From: an uncultured Clostridia bacterium
GTDB taxonomy: Bacteria; Bacillota; Clostridia; Oscillospirales; Ruminococcaceae
Assembly (NCBI GenBank): GCA_947586185.1
Contig: CANPXN010000023.1
Coordinates: forward strand, 1-39,732
DNA length: 39,732 nt
Direction of reading: 5' to 3'
Both the position numbers and the translations under genes were made by a program. This document shows positions 35,129 to 39,732 of this stretch, piece after piece; positions within the stretch are counted from its first letter, which is position 1, and every line of letters begins with the position of its first letter. A model generated the notes under the pieces. It was not told the DNA's origin. It worked only from the letters and a program-made list of their open reading frames with translations, and searched no databases.

Positions 35129-35155
35129 AGTCGAAGAGTAGCTAACTCTTCGACT
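35129..35155. repeat. 27-bp palindrome, right copy (loop reversed)
   Basis: Arms AGTCGAAGAG/CTCTTCGACT with loop TAGCTAA, followed by TTTTTT. It is the exact reverse complement of 33752-33778. Confidence 0.85.
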
Positions 35156-35279
35156 TTTTTGTGGTCAAACTCCATAAATATGTATTATAGCTATTATGCT
35201 TTAATATATATTATTTGTTTTTATTGGAGATATGACAATATATCCTTAAATTTGCTCTATTATTGTAATTCATAAAAAA

Positions 35280-35328
35280 ATACTGTCAAGGGTAAATGCG
35301 CACTTCGTGCCCTTGACAGTATTTTTTT
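35280..35328. terminator. Long hairpin with T-run
   Basis: ATACTGTCAAGGG (35280-35292) and CCCTTGACAGTAT (35310-35322) form a perfect 13-bp stem; the loop holds a second stem, GCAC/GTGC. A7 precedes and T7 follows, so it works as a terminator in both directions. The stretch 35329-35519 holds no gene. Confidence 0.75.
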
Positions 35329-35536
35329 ATTTCATTCTTTTGGGATTAGCAAATTTAAGGAATTTTACTTTAAAATCAACATGAATCAGTATACGAAACC
35401 GTTTGTTTTTATCACATTTTATGTATGTTGCCTATGTGAGATTGTAGCAATGGTAAAGCATGTCCTACTTTTTACGCTCTAAAACCACGTAAAATAGGCG
35501 TTTTTTTGACATGTAGCCCTTACATTATTGTACCAT

Positions 35537-35759
35537 CTGCGGCAAGATCCTCAGTAAGATCAGTTATAGGATCTCCAGTAGACTGAAAAACTTCCGCCGA
35601 GAAAGGGGTTCCTGAGGCTGCAATAGGATAAACACCTGTTGTATGATCCACAAAGTAGGTATCAAACCCACTCTTCTTTATTTCATCCATGCTGAGATTC
35701 CTTGTGAGTTGATATATAATAGTCGATACCATTTCTATATGGGATAGTTCTTCTGTACC
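35537..35759 (-). pseudogene. cotJC: CotJC manganese catalase, middle part, on the opposite strand
   Basis: Reading leftward from the core, GTE continues as ELSHIEMVSTIIYQLTRNLS, then FVDHTTGVYPIAASGTPFSA, STGDPITDLTEDLAA. These are CotJC signature regions with the metal-binding Glu-x-x-His of EELSHIEM. It is the exact continuation of the N-terminal part at 3955-4147. After DLAA the family continues with EE-K-R, but here the text turns to DGTIM and stop (35520), so the last third is also missing at a second junction near 35536. Upstream of 35760 the frame is foreign. Confidence 0.88.
35750..35759 (+). other. Hybrid attachment site, core CTTCTGTACC
   Basis: Left of the core is reversed cotJC (GGGATAGTT...); right of it is the second element arm, CACTGAAGCATCG followed by GAAATGTTCC. 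It is the mate of 4138-4147 but inverted relative to what plain insertion of an element would leave. Confidence 0.75.
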
Positions 35760-35982
35760 CACTGAAGCATCGGAAATGTTCCAATCTATCAAATATGAGG
35801 ACAAGCGTGAGGTTTTCGGCTTTAAGGTACATAGCCTTTCAACCTTTGATAAAATCAAGAAATACGATGAATCTGACAATGAGAAAAGTGCCGAAAAGCC
35901 TTATACTATCGAGGTTGGAGGGACAAAACGAACGATAAATCTGTATGCTGTAGCCTCGACTAAATTTCAAATAGTGTGCTGA
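35760..35982 (+). CDS. Displaced C-terminal extension of the serine recombinase
   Basis: The frame that enters from the core (VP-TEASEMFQSIKYEDKREV) stays open to a stop at 35980 and reads like protein: FGFKVHSLSTFDKIKKYDES, then YTIEVGGTKRTINLYAVAS. It is in the same phase as recombinase codon 549 (1646 + 223 nt = 623 codons). A terminator lies 8 nt after the stop, as expected for a gene end. An ATG at 35776 has no ribosome binding site. I therefore read it as the native recombinase C-terminus, present only when attP is whole. Its fold is unknown; a separate gene fragment is the alternative. Confidence 0.62.
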
Positions 35983-35990
35983 TAATTATT

Positions 35991-36033
35991 AGACCCGATT
36001 GCCTTTTCTATGGACAAGCGGGTCTGATTTTTC
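35991..36033 (+). terminator. Terminator after the displaced recombinase extension
   Basis: AGACCCG (35991-35997) and CGGGTCT (36019-36025) form a stem with a 21-nt loop, followed by GATTTTT. It lies between the extension ORF and the promoter of the defence operon. Confidence 0.7.
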
Positions 36034-36082
36034 GTACTAAACCACACCTTTGAAGGGTTTAAAGTTGTTTGATTTACCTTAA

Positions 36083-36111
36083 TTGACTTTGCGATAAGAA
36101 TTGGGTATAAT
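36083..36111 (+). promoter_or_regulatory. Promoter of the AbiE/ABC-3C operon
   Basis: TTGACT (36083-36088), a 17-nt spacer and TATAAT (36106-36111). The first gene starts 58 nt downstream with GAGGTG 7 nt before its ATG. AbiEi antitoxins repress their own promoter in known systems; a candidate operator could not be defined here. Confidence 0.75.
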
Positions 36112-36169
36112 GTATTAAAGCACACCATTGATGAAAATTTGGAGTTTGGTTTAATGCAGAGGTGAGATT

Positions 36170-36778
36170 ATGCTTGAACAGAGAGATATAGAAATCCTTA
36201 GAAGAATTTTTTCGGATTATGATTATATTATGACGACAGCGCAACTTAACGCAGAAAAACTGTATTATAGAGACATTCAGCGGATGTTGAAGGATGGGTT
36301 GATTGAAAAGGTCAAGAGAGGTTATTACCATTGGATTGAGGACTATGGCAAAAGTGAAGTCGTAATTATTAACAGCCTGTTCCCCAATGCAGTCCTTTGT
36401 ATGGAAACTGCCCTATTCTATTATAGGTACAGTGACAGAAATCCTGCTGAATGGAATATTACAATAGATAAGAACACTTCTCGGCAACGTACAAAAATAG
36501 ATTATCCTTTTGTCAGGGCTTATCGGATTGAGCCTGCTTTACTTTCCATCGGCGAAACCAAAGGTGAGATAGATTTTACCGAAGTGCGCATTTATGACCG
36601 TGACCGTACTATCTGCGATGTGCTGCGAAATATGAACAAGATGGATAAAGAAATTTTCAATAAAGCAATTCAGAATTATGTGAAAGACCCCAAAAAGAAC
36701 ATTCCCAACCTTATGCAGTACGCAAAAGAGTTGAGAGTTCAAAAACGAGTAAAAGATTTGATTGGAGTGTGGTTGTAA
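36170..36778 (+). CDS. abiEi: AbiEi-family antitoxin (type IV TA)
   Basis: A 202-residue protein with an N-terminal winged helix (QRDIEILRRIFSDYDYIMTT, RDIQRMLKDGLIEKVKRGYY), then the AbiEi body: LFPNAVLCMETALFYYRYSD, and ALLSIGETKGEIDFTEVRIY with the conserved RDRTICDVLR. AbiEi neutralises the AbiEii nucleotidyltransferase without direct binding and represses the operon. It is the first gene of the plus-strand block and its stop codon overlaps the toxin start (TAATG). Full length. Confidence 0.92.
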   Translation: MLEQRDIEILRRIFSDYDYIMTTAQLNAEKLYYRDIQRMLKDGLIEKVKRGYYHWIEDYGKSEVVIINSLFPNAVLCMETALFYYRYSDRNPAEWNITIDKNTSRQRTKIDYPFVRAYRIEPALLSIGETKGEIDFTEVRIYDRDRTICDVLRNMNKMDKEIFNKAIQNYVKDPKKNIPNLMQYAKELRVQKRVKDLIGVWL

Positions 36779-37674
36779 TGGCAGATAAAGCGGCTTCCGT
36801 TCTGGCAAAGCTCAGAAATAAAGCGAAGGCTTCTGGTATCAGTTATCAGCAGTGCCTACAGCTTTTTATGCAGGAGGAATTTTTGAGAAAGCTTTCAAAA
36901 TCTGGGTACGATGATTTCCTTGTACTAAAAGGTGGGTTATTTATCTATACGCTGACTAACTTTGAAAGCCGAGCCACCATTGATGTTGATTTCTTGCTTC
37001 GTGGATATTCAAATTCAATAGACAATGTTAAGGATTTGATTTATAAAATCATTGACACACCGACAGGCAATGATTATATCGAGATGACAGCGAAGGGCTT
37101 TGAGGAGATTTCTCCGCAGAGAAAGTATCACGGCATCAGCACACAGATTATTGCTCAAATAAAAAATGTGCGTGTGCCGTTCAATGTTGATATAGGCGTG
37201 GGCGATACCATAGTCCCCCGTGCCGAAGAACGCACAATCAACACTCAGCTTCCAGACTTTGAAGCACCTGTAATCAAAACATATTCCCTTGAAAGCACCA
37301 TTGCAGAAAAATTTGATGCAATACTACAACGGTTTGAACTGACAGGCAGAATGAAAGATTTTTATGACATTTATTATCTTTCAAGGACATTCGATTTTGA
37401 GGGTGCAAAATTGCAAGCCGCTATCTTTGAAACCTTACAGCGACGTGGTACTCACTATGACAGGGATAGCTTTAAGCGTGTTGCTGCACTTGCCGATGAT
37501 GAGGATATGCAGAAGCGTTGGAAATTCTTTTTGAAAACCATAAAAGATAACACACTTGAGTTTTCATTCGTCATTGCGGAACTCCAGACTTTCCTTGAGC
37601 CTGTGTTTGATGCGATTGTGAATGAGGAAGAATGGCAAAACAGATGGGACACTAAAGTAAGAGGATGGAGGTGA
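36778..37674 (+). CDS. abiEii: AbiEii-family nucleotidyltransferase toxin
   Basis: A 298-residue protein of the DNA polymerase beta nucleotidyltransferase fold. It shows FLVLKGGLFIYTLTNFESRA followed by TIDVDF (the Gly-Gly and Asp-x-Asp catalytic core, ~48-73), FNVDIGVGD (third Asp), and the conserved SLESTIAEKFDAI and RMKDFYDIYYL blocks. The toxin blocks growth, and the pair gives abortive infection against phages in lactococci. The ATG at 36778 in TAATG is preferred; 36769 would add three residues. All core residues are present. Confidence 0.92.
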   Translation: MADKAASVLAKLRNKAKASGISYQQCLQLFMQEEFLRKLSKSGYDDFLVLKGGLFIYTLTNFESRATIDVDFLLRGYSNSIDNVKDLIYKIIDTPTGNDYIEMTAKGFEEISPQRKYHGISTQIIAQIKNVRVPFNVDIGVGDTIVPRAEERTINTQLPDFEAPVIKTYSLESTIAEKFDAILQRFELTGRMKDFYDIYYLSRTFDFEGAKLQAAIFETLQRRGTHYDRDSFKRVAALADDEDMQKRWKFFLKTIKDNTLEFSFVIAELQTFLEPVFDAIVNEEEWQNRWDTKVRGWR

Positions 37675-37678
37675 GGGT

Positions 37679-38755
37679 ATGTTATCATTTGTTCAATTAG
37701 ATAAACCTCATATAGACATCGAATTGTATGGAACGGATACTAATATCGCACCCATTGATAAAGTTCATATTATGGATGAAGATTCTTTTGAGCAATTCAC
37801 ATTGGAATGGTTATTTGGCTACAAAAAGTCGAAGTATTCCTCAATTAAAAGAATTGGAGGTGCTGGAGATAAAGGTCGAGATGTTGTTGGTTATTATAGT
37901 GATGGTACTGTAGATTATTATCAATGCAAGCATTACAATACGGGACTTGCTCCAACGAATTATTATTTGGAATTAGGTAAACTCTGTTATTATACTTATA
38001 AAAAAGAAATCCCCATACCAAAGGAGTATTTTATTATTGCTTCAAATGATGTAGGTTCTTCACTGCAAGACTTAATAGATAAGCCATCCGACCTTCTAAC
38101 TAGCCTTTTAAAGAATTGGGATACATACTGTAAAACAAAAATTACTAAAACCAAAGAAGTTCCATTAGATAAGTCATTTTTGGATTATATAAAGTCTTTT
38201 GATTTTACAATAATTAAAACATATCCTATTGCACAGGTTGTAGATGAATATTTAGATACGATTTATGGTAATATTCGCTTTGGAGGACGTAGACTCAGCC
38301 TTCCTACGACACTAACACCAACTGACACGATTGAGAGTGAAGAGATGCCTTATATTTCTGCTTTGTTAGAAGCATATTCGGACGAATTGAATATTAAAAT
38401 TGATACTATAAAATCTTTAAAAGCATATAGTTCCTACTTTAAACATCTAAATAGACAAAGAAAAGATTATTATTCTGCCGAAACGATACGCAGGTTTGTT
38501 AGAGATACCTTGACAGATTCTCAACAATTTGATGTATTGAAAGAAGAAATATACAATGGAATAATTGATACGCATGAGCAAGAATACGATAGCGGGTATA
38601 AACGCTTGGTAGAAGATTTAAAGCAAGCAACTGTAACTAATACATCCAAATCTATGTTGGATAGCAAACTGCATTGCATAGGAAATAGCGAACGAAAGGG
38701 AGTTTGCCATATGCTTGTTAATGATAATAAATTGAGGTGGGTGAATGAAGAATGA
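37679..38755 (+). CDS. ABC-three component (ABC-3C) system nuclease/CTD protein
   Basis: A 358-residue protein. The N-terminal ~110 residues hold a PD-(D/E)XK restriction-like core: EQFTLEWLFGY, RIGGAGDKGRDVVGYYSDGT and VDYYQCKHYN (Asp...Gln-x-Lys). The remainder is an alpha-helical effector-linker region like the C-terminal domain of ABC-3C conflict proteins. In these systems an SMC-like ABC ATPase and a middle component control the nuclease. GGAGGTG lies 5 nt before the ATG, and the gene overlaps the middle component by 4 nt (ATGA). The ATPase gene is missing. Confidence 0.72.
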   Translation: MLSFVQLDKPHIDIELYGTDTNIAPIDKVHIMDEDSFEQFTLEWLFGYKKSKYSSIKRIGGAGDKGRDVVGYYSDGTVDYYQCKHYNTGLAPTNYYLELGKLCYYTYKKEIPIPKEYFIIASNDVGSSLQDLIDKPSDLLTSLLKNWDTYCKTKITKTKEVPLDKSFLDYIKSFDFTIIKTYPIAQVVDEYLDTIYGNIRFGGRRLSLPTTLTPTDTIESEEMPYISALLEAYSDELNIKIDTIKSLKAYSSYFKHLNRQRKDYYSAETIRRFVRDTLTDSQQFDVLKEEIYNGIIDTHEQEYDSGYKRLVEDLKQATVTNTSKSMLDSKLHCIGNSERKGVCHMLVNDNKLRWVNEE

Positions 38756-38991
38756 ATAACATTTTTAATACTTCATTTGAAGTATCCTTAAGAATACTGA
38801 TAATTTTGAATACGGTACAGACCAGATTATCTATTGACCGAATCACCGCTTTGGATTTTATAGCAATATATGGGAAAGATTTTGGAGTATCAGAATATAA
38901 TTTGCATGGAGATAACGATTATAGATTTAGTGAGTATCGACTGTATGCCGAGCTTGGATATGATAACCATCAATGCTCTGGCGGCGGCTGA
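38752..38991 (+). pseudogene. ABC-3C middle component (MC2-like), truncated
   Basis: The first ~65 residues match the middle-component family: IFNTSFEVSLRILIILNTVQ, LSIDRITALDFIAIYGKDFG, then LHGDNDYRFSEYRLYAEL. After that the frame enters the inverted relaxase gene and ends NHQCSGGG. The winged-helix end and the downstream ABC ATPase gene are absent. The start overlaps the nuclease stop codon by 4 nt, so the original operon order was nuclease, middle component, ATPase. Confidence 0.72.
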
Positions 38992-39732
38992 CAGCGTGGT
39001 TATCTCGGCTTGCTTGACCTCTATGATTTTTGCTTCGGAAATACCCGATACAAGCGCCATATCCGCCGTCCTGTTCCATTCCTGCCTTGCGGCATTGTCG
39101 GCTGCAATCTCTGCGGCTTTGGGATTGTTCTTGCCTATTTTCTTTGTGGGCAGGTACACGCTGTTTTTATCAAATACCTTCAGGTGCTGTTCAGGGTCGG
39201 AAATGTGACGGTTGATGAGTTCCGTGTAAACTTCCTTTACCTCCCGAAGAAAAGGCTCGCTTTTGAAGCGGTCATCTTTTACGGTAAACAGGTGGCTTTC
39301 GTAAACCTCTCCCTTTTTGATAACGGTACAGCCCTTTCTGATCTGCCCGTCCTCGCCTGTGATTTTTTTCTTGGTGCGGACACGCTTTCCTGTCTCGTCA
39401 AAGAATACGCTTCTTGTGGCAATTTTCACATCAGGTTCAGGGAGCAGCTTTCTTTCGCTGAAAATCAGATGAATGTGATAATTGGTCTTGCACTTGTTGT
39501 GGTGGAGCGCCGACACACATTCCACGCCGTACCGTCTGCGGAATTCGTCTGTAAAGTCCTCAAGCACCTGCTGCGGCTCGTACTGCGTGTAAACTTCGGG
39601 CAGGGCGATAATCAGTTCCCTTGCTTCGATACATTTTCCCTCTGTGCCGCTGCGTTGAAACTCCTGCTGACTCTCCCTTGCAAGATTGCTCCAAAAGGCA
39701 TTGTCGGCGGTGCGGTAGGTGGCGTATAGGTT
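38890..39732 (-). CDS. mobA: MobA/MobL-family relaxase, partial (runs off the window)
   Basis: The minus-strand frame is open to the last base of the window. It carries NLYATYRTADNAFWSN-type text, ARELIIALPEVYTQYEPQQV, then the metal-binding HHNKCKTNYHIHLIFSERKL (the HxH of the relaxase third motif), and FLREVKEVYTELINRHISDP. This enzyme nicks oriT and leads strand transfer in mobilisable elements. The catalytic Tyr lies beyond the window. The C-terminus departs from the family at about 38990, the same junction that truncates the ABC-3C middle component; the frame then runs to a stop at 38890. Confidence 0.88.
   Translation of the reverse strand, partial: NLYATYRTADNAFWSNLARESQQEFQRSGTEGKCIEARELIIALPEVYTQYEPQQVLEDFTDEFRRRYGVECVSALHHNKCKTNYHIHLIFSERKLLPEPDVKIATRSVFFDETGKRVRTKKKITGEDGQIRKGCTVIKKGEVYESHLFTVKDDRFKSEPFLREVKEVYTELINRHISDPEQHLKVFDKNSVYLPTKKIGKNNPKAAEIAADNAARQEWNRTADMALVSGISEAKIIEVKQAEITTLSAAARALMVIISKLGIQSILTKSIIVISMQIIF

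Noticed and set aside
34915-35175. 86-codon frame overlapping the integrase start
   Set aside because: It reads through the 27-bp palindrome and the 32-bp direct repeat, has no ribosome binding site and matches no family.
35776-35982. Independent 68-aa gene starting at the ATG 35776
   Set aside because: No ribosome binding site. The frame is already open from the att core and in phase with the recombinase, so a displaced recombinase C-terminus explains it better.
1-39732. CRISPR arrays, tRNA or rRNA genes
   Set aside because: No regularly spaced repeats and no tRNA- or rRNA-like sequences were seen on either strand by reading.

Overview
The window looks like accessory DNA from an anaerobic, spore-forming gut Clostridia (Oscillospiraceae/Lachnospiraceae type). 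This rests on a cotJABC spore-coat operon, transposon genes of the Tn4451 family (tnpV), a KTR cysteine-rich protein gene, strong GGAGG ribosome binding sites and AT-rich DNA. The genus is an inference. No rRNA, tRNA or CRISPR array was seen.

Layout. (1) 1-3400: a candidate type I toxin gene with its own promoter, a recQ helicase gene, a surface-protein remnant and a small HTH membrane regulator. (2) 3457-4147: cotJA, cotJB and the first part of cotJC, cut at codon ~64. (3) 4104-11161: transposon-type DNA read leftward. It holds a large serine recombinase, a group II intron, a CTG-start small ORF, mazF, a parB remnant, a KTR gene, ABC-permease and merR remnants and tnpV, followed by a membrane protein gene and a second, inverted copy of the recombinase 3' end. 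(4) 11289-29875: an 18.6-kb exopolysaccharide (EPS) cluster, all on the minus strand: ugd, rfbA, acyltransferase, rfbB, rfbD, rfbC, five glycosyltransferase genes, wzy, a second acyltransferase, a glycosyltransferase-pyruvyltransferase fusion, a PP-loop enzyme and wzx. It can make dTDP-rhamnose and UDP-glucuronate, assemble, polymerise and flip a repeat unit, and decorate it with acyl and pyruvyl groups. No initiating phosphoglycosyltransferase or chain-length regulator is present. (5) 30044-35500: a graveyard of IS3, mazF, phage tail fibre, M48 peptidase and RCC1 fragments, a second copy of the CTG-start ORF, and a tyrosine integrase flanked by repeats. (6) 35537-39732: the middle part of cotJC on the minus strand, then a defence block on the plus strand (AbiEi, AbiEii, an ABC-3C nuclease and a truncated ABC-3C middle component), abutting a MobA/MobL relaxase that runs off the window.

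Main observation. Two hybrid attachment sites with the 10-bp core GGTACAGAAG/CTTCTGTACC lie at 4138-4147 and 35750-35759 in inverted orientation. Joining their outer and inner halves restores one cotJC reading frame (193 + 230 nt = 141 codons). It also restores one longer serine recombinase frame (1646 + 223 nt = 623 codons), which ends just before a terminator. The arms also rebuild an attP with a 10-bp inverted repeat (GGAACATTTC / GAAATGTTCC). So attP lies inside the recombinase gene and attB inside cotJC: integration swaps the recombinase C-terminus and splits a spore-coat gene. As assembled, recombination between the two sites would invert 31.6 kb, including the whole EPS cluster. A third related site at 11152-11161 lies in direct orientation to the right-hand one and could release 24.6 kb. 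These joins follow from the sequence; their activity is inference.
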